A stretch of DNA of 20,376 nt, taken from positions 13,416 to 33,791 of the forward strand of contig NW_014577527.1 of NCBI RefSeq assembly GCF_000485595.1, written 5' to 3'. The notes beneath the pieces were generated by a model, which searched no databases, was not told the origin of the DNA, and saw only the letters and a list, made by a program, of their open reading frames with translations. The first letter of the stretch is position 1; the number at the start of each line of letters is the position of its first letter. A program made the translations under genes and the position numbers. Of the stretch, positions 1 to 9,055 are shown piece after piece. Source of the stretch: Priapulus caudatus. Its lineage: Eukaryota > Priapulida > Priapulimorpha > Priapulimorphida > Priapulidae.

Positions 1-142
1 CGAATGCGTATAGCGGGGAGCTATAGCTATACATCCCGCGGTCGCGTGCGCCCAGTCCCGCGGAAGTGCGCGGTTTAACCACTTTCGGCGGTCGGGGAAC
101 AACGCATCTTTTGCGCAAGGCCATCTTGTATCCGGTCTCTCT
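1..142. other. unannotated left edge
   Basis: No coding signal was seen here. The stretch is GC-rich at first, with a small palindrome (AGCTATAGCTAT near 20-31). It shares nothing obvious with the sequence preceding the second copy of the adjacent repeat at 3943, so the left limit of the duplicated segment is close to 143. Confidence 0.5.
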
Positions 143-1008
143 GGTTACGCCACCTATCGGCAAGCACATAATTCAAACAAACATACTGTGGCCTTTTACG
201 TAACAGTAGGCGTCTGGGGGCATGTCTACATGAAATTGTAGGTGCAATATTTGTGACTTCTATGGTTATTTTTTTCTTTTGCTTCCAAAGGTTTAATAAC
301 ACGCAACCCCCCTCCAACTACAACACTGGCATCATCTTTCCCTGAAATTTTGATAAAACATATTTTACTAAGAACGCTAAAACTGTGCAAGATAGTATGA
401 GAAAAACAACCAGATTTGAACCAAAAAGTGCATATTTTCACGCCTTCTCAGGGGTCGAAATTAGCGGTATCCCGATATCCGCGTGATAGTAGATTTTTGT
501 GTTGGATACCAGATTTCAATGCTTGGTATCCCGCCGGGATAGTAAAAAAACTCGTCAAAATCAGGATAGTGGTTGTTGAGTTATCAACTTTATACGGCAG
601 CGCATCTAAGCGAGTGCGCGCGCTCTGAGTTATACTAGCGTTATACAGCAGGCATAGCATATTTGCAAGCGCAAGCGTAAGCGTGGCCGATGTTGATACA
701 TAAATGTGATGTGTACACATTATATCAATGCAGACAATGCGTCTAGACAATACGTCTGCAGTGTACTGTGGAGGCGTATGTAAAATGAACGCGAGCGATG
801 AGAATTTTGAAGGCAAACACGGAACATTTGGCAATTTTATGACATATGGGGTGAATTTCCTCATTTTCATCTTTCTTCATTTTCCTCCTGAAAGCAGGGG
901 GGATGATTAAACACGCCATCCCCCGCACGTCAATAAGGCTGATAGAGTCTATGTCTCCCTGGGTACTGCAAACTCCACGACAGATGGCACTCTCGCTCAT
1001 AGGCTCAA
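143..1008 (+). repeat. dispersed/duplicated ~880-bp repeat, copy 1
   Basis: This block begins GTTACGCCACCTATCGGCAA and is repeated in direct orientation at 3943-4826 with high identity. It ends at ACTCTCGCTCATAGGC. I saw no terminal inverted repeats or target-site duplication. It contains short palindromes (GTCTAGAC, GTGTACAC) and a minus-strand open frame of 140 codons. That frame is only partly open in copy 2 and resembles no family I know, so I do not treat it as a gene. It may be a transposable element inserted before a segmental duplication, because the sequence that follows it is also shared between the two copies. The alternative is plain intron sequence of a duplicated gene. Confidence 0.85.
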
Positions 1009-1073
1009 TCTACCACTGACACCAGCAGATTTCGGTTAAAATTTTTAATTGTAACGTTTTTTACGGTGTGGAG

Positions 1074-1486
1074 CTCCTCAACACCGTCCGAGCGTTCGTC
1101 GCGAACCGGCACGCCGTTGCCACGACGATCGACATCGACTGGAAGTCGCGGCGGACCTTCCCCGCGGTGACCGTCTGCAACCAGAACCCGATGCGGTGCT
1201 CGGTCGGGAACGCGCGCGGCTACTTCGACTTGATGTGTGGCGCGATGACCGGCGCACCACATGGCGGTGGCCGTGATCCCCAGAATCGCACGGAGGGCGG
1301 CAGAGCGGATGCTACACGAGCGAACGAGAAGCGCAAGCGAAACTTGGTCAGCGAACTGGAGACGAGACTTGGCTACTTTAGTAAGGTGATGGCGGCGAAC
1401 GCGGCGGAGCGAAAGAGGGTGGGGCATCAGATTGAAGACATGCTTCTGCTCTGCTCGTACGGTGGAACGCAGACCTGTGGGGCAAG
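1074..1486 (+). CDS. DEG/ENaC (ASC) sodium-channel exon, copy 1
   Basis: This is an internal exon of a degenerin/epithelial sodium channel family member: a trimeric plasma-membrane cation channel with two membrane helices and a large Cys-rich ectodomain. The frame is open from 1020 to beyond the donor. The diagnostic post-TM1 motif FPAVTVCNQNPMR lies about 30 residues into the exon. A later stretch, GHQIEDMLLLCSYGGTQTC, matches the family's conserved '..lL.C.f.g..C' segment. A consensus donor follows (CAAG|GTAAGC, 1487-1492). The acceptor is less certain: GTGTGGAG|CTC after a T-rich run at 1041-1062 is the best candidate. TM1 and later parts of the ectodomain are not in this exon. The exon is GC-rich in an AT-rich setting. 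A second, damaged copy lies at about 6155-6622. Family assignment is firm; the subfamily (ASIC, FaNaC, pickpocket-like or lineage-specific) is open. Confidence 0.85.
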
Positions 1487-1492
1487 GTAAGC
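1487..1492 (+). promoter_or_regulatory. splice donor of DEG/ENaC exon
   Basis: CAAG|GTAAGC matches the metazoan 5' splice-site consensus. It sits directly after the conserved cysteine segment, and the codons stay open up to it. In copy 2 the aligned position reads GTTAGC (6623-6628), a weakened or mis-sequenced donor. Confidence 0.7.
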
Positions 1493-1554
1493 TAAGGATT
1501 CACACTGTACCACACTGTAAACTGATTCGAGACACAAAGGGACGGTTCACTAAG

Positions 1555-1606
1555 TCACAACGTCGTTGTTAAATAGGTGACATTGTTAAATAAGGGCGAG
1601 GCCGTN
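1555..1606 (+). repeat. two-unit remnant of 22-bp minisatellite, ending at N
   Basis: Two degenerate units (core GTTGTTAAATAGG, then ATTGTTAAATAAGGGCG) follow the DEG/ENaC exon. They match the long array at 6720-8040. The sequence then reads GAGGCCGT followed by an undetermined base at 1606, where homology to the array copy stops. Confidence 0.7.
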
Positions 1607-1910
1607 GATATTCGCAGCTAGTGCTCAAGTGTATTAGGGCGAACTGGTCGCTCAACGTTGGTCGACGTTGACTGGCAATGAGAATTCCATTCCGGCCCTA
1701 GTTTATTATAACGTTTGCGACTTGAAGCCGGCAGGCTGAACCAGCGTTGTGCATGGTCAAATATCTGATATAAACATTCACCTATTCGCTCTCAGCATCG
1801 CCGCCGACGGATTCCCCGAATTCGCCAGCTATAGCTAATGTATGGGCGAAATGCGCTGCACGTTGGTCGACATGACTGCATGAGAATTTCCTTCGCCTGT
1901 TTTTATACGT
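1607..1910 (+). repeat. ~90-bp block repeated about 214 bp apart
   Basis: The block at about 1611-1697 recurs at about 1825-1910. It contains TTCGCAGCTAG, GGGCGAA, ACGTTGGTCGAC, TGACTG and ATGAGAATT in the same order, with small indels. The sequence between the two copies is not clearly repeated. No function is apparent. Confidence 0.55.
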
Positions 1911-3290
1911 GAAGATATCGCCAGCTACCGCATGATATAATATTCTCTGGCGCAGTCTCCACTGACACTGCCCGCGCACGCCTGGTTCACTGGCGTGACC
2001 CGGCGAAAGTCAAATAAGTTTACTTTTGCCGGCTGACGTGACGGCGAAAAAACTAATTGAACAATCAACAGCGTTGTTTTTAATCACAATGTTCTGAATC
2101 GATTATTGAAGCAATTGCAAAGGATTTTTTTGCAAAGTTGATCTCAAGGCAGGTCATCATTGTTTCTAACACTGGGTTTCCTGTTTTTCACGTGTCATTC
2201 ATTTTTTTGTGCATTATTATTTCATTCATTATCTTTTCCATTTTTTCATCTTAATCATCTACTGTGTCAACAGTAGCACAGCTCTGTGTGTAGCTTTACT
2301 ACTACTTAATCTAATAATAAAAACATTGTATGTATGTAGACATGATCCTAGTAATGTCATCATGACATCCCCAATTATGCAACACTTCTCAGCACGCTGA
2401 AATACTGATATTGAACCAATACATGATATTCGCTCGCACGCAATCACTTGCTATTGGCTGCTTGGACCCCCCCAAACTTTCAACATGGGGTTGTTGCGCC
2501 CTTGGTGAATTAGTTCTTTGAATTATATTTAATTAATCTTATACAATTACAATAGATATATAAGGTATATCAAAACTCCGATAAACTCGTAACCGCTATT
2601 AGCAAATCTGTAACAATTTGCTGGACTAATAGAATACCTGGAATCCAAACAGCGAGCCTGAAAAGCGGAGATTCACTAGGCATCGATTTAGAGACCCGGT
2701 AATTTAAGGTTGATTAGTTCTAAATATGGTTAAGCAGAAATCAACTTATAATACTGAAAATAACTAATACTTATGTTTTTTAGCTTGTTAGGTGACAGAC
2801 AAAACCTTGTAATAGTCGCGGACTAGCTTAACCAATCGCAGGTAAACTGTACACAGGGAGCTACTCCCCAACACCCTCCACTCGCAAGCGACAACCCCTC
2901 AAGCTGACAACCCTATTTTCAAGTACTAGTAGTAGTACTATATAATAAGCCGGATCGTACCTCACCTACTCCACTAACGAGTATAGGGAGTCACCTACGC
3001 CTACTCCCTAACCATATCAGATAGTTACCAGGGTGCGGAACGTACCCTGGGGGACATAGACCCTATGACTGAGTATGAGCCCCACGGCACTGGCCCCTGG
3101 GGTAGCCGGCCCAGCAATGCTGCAGACTAAAGATTCGCTATGGGTAATTTCCTACATTACCTGTATATCTTCTGGCAATTTCTTCAACTGATGTTTCATT
3201 AAATAAATACGTTTTACTTTCAAGCCATAAAATAGAGAAATACCGAAGTATAAAAAATACCGCTGTCAATTTTGCTACAGTTATGAGCGC
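1911..3290. other. gene-free AT-rich stretch
   Basis: I found no supported gene here. It holds T-rich runs (2190-2260), several short unrelated open frames, and a small foldback-like region near 2900-3110 that has relatives at 5310-5710. I saw no tRNA or splice-site-bounded open frame. Confidence 0.5.
2900..3110. repeat. foldback/MITE-like fragment, copy 1
   Basis: Positions 2984-3010 match the reverse complement of 5508-5532 (TAGGGAGT, CACCTACGCCTACTCC). Positions 3042-3062 match 5641-5663 in direct orientation (GTACC, GGGG, GACATAGACC). The segment contains its own small inverted repeat, CCAGGGT/ACCCTGG at 3028-3050. The mixed orientations suggest a foldback element family. Confidence 0.4.
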
Positions 3291-3297
3291 TACATCA

Positions 3298-3879
3298 AGA
3301 AGGCTTTAGAAGGGCTTTGCTGGCTACTTCCTGTTGTTGCCTCAGATTGGTGTTCATCTGGACGGCGATGGTCAGCTGAGACATCGACTAAATCGTTGCC
3401 ACAGCGATTCTATGTGATTCTGAAGCTTGGTGACTCTCGAATCTAGATGTTGCTTTTTTCCAGTTGTCAAAACCGGAAGTGAGGAAAGCTGGCTCCTTGT
3501 TTTTTGATATTGTTAAGTGGGCCCGTTTCTCTGCTTGCGAGCAATAGAAGCAAAGTATCCGTTTTAGTGATGGCACATAGTGAAGCCATGGATAGATTAT
3601 GAACCACTTGGCCTGGATTTTTTTGGTTGCGGTTTCTTTTGCCGGGATTATTCCGGGTCCGGGAGGAGGATGATTGGGGTTCATCCAATTGTCATCGTCT
3701 CCATTATTTTCGACTGCCTCTTCACTGACACTGGGTTTAGGGCTCTTGCTTGTTTCCTCTCTATACCCTTTATCCGTTTCAGCTGGAATGCTGCCGACAT
3801 CCAGTTCTCCAGCTTCTCCTTCACGACTTTTAAAAATAGATGTGATTTTCGAGGTTTTCAAACGCTTTATCTGAGACAT
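3298..3879 (-). pseudogene. hAT-type transposase N-terminal fragment with TTF zinc finger
   Basis: The start ATG is at 3879. After a low-complexity lead (KTSKITSIFKS, then acidic and Pro-rich residues), the frame contains QAKWFIIYPWLHY, a CFYC cysteine pair, AFLTSGFDNWKKA and a His-bearing HQASESHRIAV. These are the ordered landmarks of the TTF-type zinc finger at the N-terminus of hAT transposases and their ZMYM1-like derivatives. The frame is interrupted by TAG at 3388-3390, but the same frame continues for 30 codons (SQLTIAVQMNTNLRQQQEVA, then KALL), as the family does after the finger. It stops at 3295-3297. The catalytic RNase-H-like and dimerisation regions are absent. This is a dead transposon fragment, or a live one damaged by sequencing error plus truncation. 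Confidence 0.8.
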
Positions 3880-3942
3880 TACAAAATCGTAAGCTTAGCA
3901 GAAATAAAATGGCGACTGCTCATCTTACTCAACTTAACTAGT

Positions 3943-4826
3943 TACGCCACCTATCGGCAAGCACATAATTCAAACAAACATACTGTGGCCTTTTACGTAA
4001 CAGTAGGGGTCTGGGGGCATGCCACGCGAAAAAATTGAAATTGTAGGTGCAATATTTGTGAATTCTAGGGTTATTTTTTTCTTTTGCTTCCAAAGGTTTA
4101 ATAACACGCAACCCCCCTCCAACTACAGCACTGAGATCATCTTTCCCTGAAATTTTGATAAAACATATTTTACTAAGAACGCTAAAACTGTAAGATAGTA
4201 TGAGAAAAACAACCAGATTTGAACCAAAAAGTGCATATTTTCACCCCATCTCAGGGGTCGAAATTAGCGGTATCCCGATATCCGCGTGATAGTAGATTTT
4301 TGTGTTGGATACCAGATTTCAATGCTTGGTATCCCGCCGGGGTAGTAAAAAAAAACTCGTCAAAATCAGGATAGTGGTTGTTGAGTTATCAACTTTATAC
4401 GGCAGCGCATCTAAGCGAGTGCGCGCGCTCTGAGTTATACACTAGCGTTATACAGCAGGCATAGCATATTTGCAAGCGCAAGCGTAAGCGTGGCCGATGT
4501 TGATACATAAATGTGATGTGTACACATTATATCAATGCAGACAATGCGTCTAGACAATACGTCTGCAGTGTACTGTGGAGGCGTATGTAAAATGAACGCG
4601 AGCGATGAGAATTTTAAAGGCAAACACGAAACATTTGGCAATTTTATGACTATGGGGTAAATTTCCTCATTTTCCATTGTTCTTCATTTTCCTCGCTGAA
4701 AGCAGGCCATTAATTAAACACGCCATCCCCCGCATACGCGTCGCAATAAGGCCTCGATAGGGAGTCCTAATGTCTCCCTGAGTAGCAAACTCCACGCACA
4801 GATGCGCACTCTCGCTCATAGGCATA
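3943..4826 (+). repeat. ~880-bp repeat, copy 2
   Basis: This is a direct copy of 143-1008 about 3.8 kb downstream, with the same start (GTTACGCCACCTATCGG) and end (CTCTCGCTCATAGGC). The differences are mostly small indels and a few substitutions, for example near 4030 and 4640-4760. It is followed, after an insertion, by the same intron-like stretch that follows copy 1, which makes it part of a larger duplication. Confidence 0.85.
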
Positions 4827-5046
4827 TCTACCGCGCGACCCGCAAGTTAGATGCCCGATATATATAACTACTAGGCACTTAAAAAAAAAAAAAACCTAAC
4901 CCTAACCTCAAGCTAACCTAAACCCTAAAACCGTAACCTGAAACCCTAACCCTAACCCTTTAAAAAAAAACAAAGTTTAATTTTATTAAGAGTGCCTGTA
5001 AGTCACTATAATATCGCATATCTAACTGCGAGTGCGCAATTCTACC
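4827..5046. repeat. telomere-like insert flanked by TCTACC direct repeats
   Basis: About 70 bp of degenerate CCCTAA repeats (4895-4960) sit between poly-A runs (4880-4894 and 4962-4971). The whole insert, about 214 bp, is bracketed by TCTACC at 4827-4832 and 5041-5046. The homologous position in copy 1 has TCTACC once (1009-1014) and no insert. This is consistent with an insertion that generated a target-site duplication. The mechanism, whether telomerase-assisted break repair or a retroposon, cannot be told from this sequence. Confidence 0.6.
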
Positions 5047-5105
5047 CACTGATCATAGCAGATTTCAGTTTACAATTTCTTAATCGTATACGTTTTTTTT
5101 ATCTA
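5047..5105 (+). repeat. shared intron-like stretch, copy 2
   Basis: CCACTGATCATAGCAGATTT and the following T-rich sequence up to GTATACG-T(n) match 1013-1062, which lies just before the DEG/ENaC exon of copy 1. Homology is lost after 5105, and copy 2's exon appears only about 1 kb later, so extra sequence lies in between. Confidence 0.6.
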
Positions 5106-5840
5106 CAAGTTTTACAGCAGCCAGTTACCGTGATCCTATGTATAAATTTTGGACTTAATAAAAGTTACAAAGATATTACAAGAATCGAACTGTTATTTCA
5201 TACAATAATTTGATAAAATAGTGGAATACGAAAGTAGTACGCGGATTTGTGCCGCCCATATTACCTCTTTATAAATCATATGCTGGTTTTACACAATCTC
5301 CCGTATCGCTGGGATTTCCCCCTGAGCGTCCGCCCATCTTTCAAAATGTAGCTAGCATTGTGGCAGGGGTATCCTGAGAGGGGGGCACTGCATGCAGTTT
5401 GTGCGGTACTGCCATAACGCTACCCTGGTACGGTCGCGTATCACAGGAACGTAACCGCTGGTACCATCTGGACTGTTCGCGTTAGGCGATTAGGGCTTAG
5501 GGTTAGCGGAGTAGGCGTAGGTGAACTCCCTAGACCCGTTATGTGGAGGTAGGCAATGGTACGGTCTGGCGTATTAGATAGTACCAGGCTACGTTCCGGT
5601 ATATCCGCGGACTCCGTGACCCAGGGTATACGTTCCGCATGTACCTCAGGGGAGACATAGACCGCTGGGCAAGCGGTCACTAAGTGTTGGGATGTGCATC
5701 CCCGCCCATCCACGCTCTATGTCCTGCATCTACATTCGTTAATGACATAACATTGTAACATGGTTCATCGCCTATGTGATCGCGTCAACCCTCCGCAAAC
5801 CCAAGAACACGCTGTTGACAACAATTACCAGACGGCCGCC
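5106..5840. other. insert between copy-2 intron stretch and exon
   Basis: No gene was seen. It contains the second foldback-like fragment (about 5310-5710) and a short TTAGGG-like patch (5489-5505). It has no counterpart in copy 1. Confidence 0.4.
5310..5710. repeat. foldback/MITE-like fragment, copy 2
   Basis: It is related to 2900-3110 by an inverted match at 5508-5532 and a direct match at 5641-5663. Several GGTACC/GGTAC-centred small inverted repeats lie between. The 90-codon minus-strand open frame across it looks like a by-product of the repeat. Confidence 0.35.
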
Positions 5841-6640
5841 ATCACATGTACGCTACACGAAGCGTGAAGTATGCGCCCTCGCCCGAGCGACAAGCGGCGC
5901 GATCAAAAATAACGCGGGTCTGCGAGGCGGACCGTGAGGTGGCAGGCGGCGGACGCTTCGTGCCGACTTTTTCGCCGCTGGAGACGTCGATGCGACGGCT
6001 TCGGGGGGGAACGGGTGTCGGGGCGGGGCGAGCGGGCGACGCGTGGTGCGGATAAGTGTGGTGCGCGCTGCTGAGCCGGGCGGATGCGCGCGGCCGATAC
6101 CTCGCGCGTGGTCAGCGTCCATCGAACACTGTCCCGAGGCGTGTCGTGCGCGGACCGGCAAGCGCGGCCGGGGTTCGCCGTTACCGGCGCCACGCCGAGG
6201 TGAACATCGGAGACTGGGAAGTCAGGCGCAAGACCGTTTGCCGCGCGTGAGGCCGTGTGCTGCGGAATCCAAAACCGTGCGGCTCGGTCCGGGACGCGGC
6301 GCGGCGTACTTGCGGACTTGAAATGTGCGGCGGCACGAGTAGATATCGGCGCGCCCACCTGGCTGTGGCCTGGACCGCGCAAATGTACTGAGGCGGCAGC
6401 GCGGGTGTAGTGCACGCGAGCGAACTGGAGAAGCGCTGAAGTCGAGCAAGCTTGGGTTCAGCGCATCGTGGAGACGAGACTGTAGCTACCTATTAGAGGT
6501 GAGTGGCGGCGGAACGGGGCGGCGGAGCGAAGAGGGTGGGCATCTATGGATGTGAAGACAGTGCTCGGTGGCGTTCGTGGTCGTCGGTTACGAGTCGGAC
6601 GCTGAGGCCGTGGGGAGAGAGGGTTAGCAGCTAAATCGAT
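5840..6640. promoter_or_regulatory. CpG-rich island
   Basis: About 800 bp with very many CG dinucleotides, against AT-rich flanks. The second half is the damaged DEG/ENaC exon copy. The first half (5840-6150) has no recognised product and could be a promoter or a 5' exon. This was judged by eye. Confidence 0.4.
6155..6622 (+). pseudogene. DEG/ENaC exon, copy 2 (frameshifted)
   Basis: It aligns by eye along its whole length with 1074-1486. The order of landmarks is kept: GTTCGCCGTTACCGGCGCC near 6173, ACATCGGAGACTGGGAAGTC near 6205, CGTGTGCTGCGGAATCCAAAA near 6253, AATGTGCGGCGG near 6322, GCGAGCGAACTGGAGAAGCG near 6417, GAGACGAGACT near 6470, and GGCGGAGCGAAGAGGGTGGG near 6521. Frequent indels destroy the frame, so the FPAVTVCN segment can be recognised only at DNA level. 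The donor position reads GTTAGC. The following intron sequence (GATTCGAGACGACAAAGGG at 6682) also matches copy 1 (1523-1543). Either it is a pseudogenised paralogue or haplotype, or a real exon corrupted by poor consensus in a CpG-rich region. Confidence 0.7.
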
Positions 6641-6719
6641 TGTAGCGAAACTGGAGCACCAGAGCGTATGATAAGGCCGATTCGAGACGACAAAGGGATC
6701 ATATTGGACGTAAGCTTCC

Positions 6720-8040
6720 AAGACGGTCGTTTAAAATAGGGTTTGTTGAGCATGGTGTGTGAACGTAAGGGGAGGCCGTTAGAAGAGGAGGCGACGTGTG
6801 CGGGTTAACATGAGTGCGGGACTGGGTGTGAAATAGGCAATCTGTTGGTTAGATAGTGCGACGGTGTTGTGGTGTATAAGTGAGGGGCGAGCGTGGTTCG
6901 TGTGACAATAGGGGCGACGATGTGGGGTTAAATAGGCGGACGTGTGTGGTGAAAGTATGGGGGCGACGTGTGGGTTAAATGAAGTGCGGGACGTGGGGGT
7001 AAAGTAAGGGGCACGTTGTGGTTAGAATAGGGTGCGACCGGTGTGGTGTGTTAAAGTAGGGTGCGGACGTGGTTGTAAATAGGGCGGACGTGTGTGGTTA
7101 GAAGTGGGGGTACGTTTTGGTGGTTAAATAGCGGCGAGCGTTGGTGGTTAAATAGGGGCGACGCGTTGTGTGGTTAAGAGAGGTAGTAGGTCGCGTTGTG
7201 GAGTGAAATAGGCGGACGTGTGTGGTTCAAGATAGGGGCGACGGTGTGTGGGTGGTAGAATAGGGCGGACGTGGTGGTGGTTAAATGAGGTGCGACGGTT
7301 GTGGTCTAAATAGGAGCAACGCCTGTGGTGTTAAATAGGCGGACGCTTGTGATGTAAGATAGGGCGACTGTTGGTGGTTAGAATTAGTGTGCCGGGACGT
7401 TGTGGTTAAATAGGGGCGACGGTTGTGGGGGTAAATAGTGCGGGGGACGTTGTGGTAAATAGGGGAGACGTTGTGGTTAAATAGTCGACGTTGTGGTAAA
7501 TTAGGGGTGACGTTGTGGTTAAAGTAGGGGCGACGTTGTGGTTGTAAAGTCGGCGACGTTGTGTGTTAAATAGGGGGGGCGACGCTGTGTTAAATAGGGG
7601 CGACGTTGTGGTTAAATAAGGTGACGTTGTGGTTAAATAGGTGCGACGTTGCGTAAATAGGAGCGACGCTGTGGTTAATAGGCGATACGTTGTGGTTAAA
7701 TAGGTGCGACGCTGTGTTAAATAGGGGCGAACGTGTGGGTTAAATAGGGCGACGTTGTGGTTAAATTAGGGGCGAGCTTGTGGTTAAATAGGGCAGACGT
7801 ATTGTGGTTAAATAAGAGGTGGACGTTGTGGTTAAATACGGTGCGAACGTTGGCGGTTAATATGAAGCGACGCTGTTGGTTAAATAGCGGGCGACGTTTA
7901 TGGTTTAAAGTAGGTGCGACGCTGTTGGTTAATCGGGGCGACGTTGTGGTTGAAATAGGGCGACGTTGTGGTTAAAAGGTGCGGACGCTGTGTTGAATAG
8001 GGTGCGACGTTGTGGTTAAATAGGGCGAACGTTGTTGGTA
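6720..8040 (+). repeat. 22-bp G-rich minisatellite array
   Basis: About 60 tandem units with core TTGTGGTTAAATAGG followed by GGCGACG. Units toward the right end (7400-8040) are the most regular; those on the left are more degenerate. Strand composition is skewed, with G and T in excess on the plus strand and runs of four G per unit. It lies in the intron position after the second DEG/ENaC exon copy. Two related units follow the first copy at 1555-1605. Open frames inside it (for example 7757-7975) are translations of the repeat. Confidence 0.9.
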
Positions 8041-8203
8041 AAGCATTATTTCAAACATTAATTTCAACCAGGCCATCGTGCCACCCCCCCAACACACACT
8101 TTTTACGCACACTTATCCGTTTATTACTTTGAGTGGACGGGTGATACGCTGCATTAGGAGTGTTCCCAACCTTAATGTCATTGAATGTTAGTTTATGTTA
8201 TAG

Positions 8204-8232
8204 GTTAAGTTTAGGGTTAGGGTTAGGGTTAG
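8204..8232 (+). repeat. interstitial TTAGGG tract
   Basis: Three perfect TTAGGG repeats plus a degenerate fourth. The orientation is opposite to the CCCTAA insert at 4895-4960. It lies about 165 bp after the minisatellite. Confidence 0.8.
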
Positions 8233-9020
8233 ATTAATCAATCATGTTATCGATTAATCATTAATGCAATTAATAGCTCAATAGTTTGAGAAACACCATA
8301 ATGAAGCGTTAGCCTGAGTGATAGCGTAAGACATCTAAAAGCTCATGACAAGTCATGTATTTTGCGTCACGGATGAGGGTGCAAGAGCACACTGCTTTAT
8401 GATGTTCGGCACCGTGCTAGCATTTGAAAAGGGATCGTCCGTTGGGATGTTTGTGGACTGCATACAATTTCTTTTGTATTTTCCACGGACTTTACGGACA
8501 TTTCAACTGGATTTATGGCAACTGTTTTACAGGCTGTTCAGATCATGTTGTGCAATCAATGCAGAAACTGTACAAGAGAGTTTCGCAACCCGGTGCTCTA
8601 TATGGTGATTATATAACAACTATCATTAATAGCACGGCACAGGGGAGTTACATCACCTATATGTTCGTAAGCATAAGTATATCTATATATAGCGACCAGC
8701 AAATTTACATTTGGCACTGCATCTGCAAATGCTATGGCATTTAGTTTATTTACTGATATAAATGCGAGTCTATGCGCAGACGATGCGTCAAACATATTCC
8801 GTCAAATATTTTTTTGTAATGTAAGCCTGTGCTAACCTGCCTAAAAGCATGCTCAATAAGTATTAACGAACAGTTGAAACCGCCTAACTCCTTACTGGAG
8901 GTGAAATGCGTTAGCAGTGCGAGCTTCAAAACGCGTATGATGTTAAGGTATCTTGAAAGAACTACTTTCTTTAAAACCGTCAGACGTGATTTTCTATCTA
9001 TCGTAGATGCGTATTACTCA

Positions 9021-9055
9021 CCGCGGGGGCCCCGCCGTTGTCGCCCCCACCGCGG
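9021..9055. other. GC-rich imperfect hairpin
   Basis: CCGCGGGGGC pairs with GCCCCC-A-CCGCGG across a loop of about 12 bases. This 35-bp block is almost pure G+C with both arms ending in CCGCGG, inside DNA that is mostly A+T. It could be a structured RNA, a binding site or a spurious hairpin. Confidence 0.45.

Noticed and set aside
410-425. GATTTGAACC resembling a tRNA T-arm on the minus strand
   Set aside because: The bases flanking the loop do not pair, and no acceptor, D or anticodon arms were found. It recurs at 4217 only because the repeat does.
448-870. 140-codon minus-strand frame in the 880-bp repeat
   Set aside because: Shortened in the second copy (4435-4677) and without any recognisable domain. 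The shared stretch can be explained by DNA identity alone.
5441-5713. 90-codon minus-strand frame
   Set aside because: Overlaps the foldback-like element, has no domain and no splice context.
5846-6415. Arg/Pro/Ala-rich frames on both strands
   Set aside because: Typical of CpG-rich DNA. The plus strand here is partly a frameshifted DEG/ENaC exon, which explains the sequence better.
8598-8800. Possible diverged relative of the 880-bp repeat (GACGCATCGTCTGC, ATTTATATCA, TTTGCA in order)
   Set aside because: Only short, widely spaced similarities; not enough to call a copy by eye.
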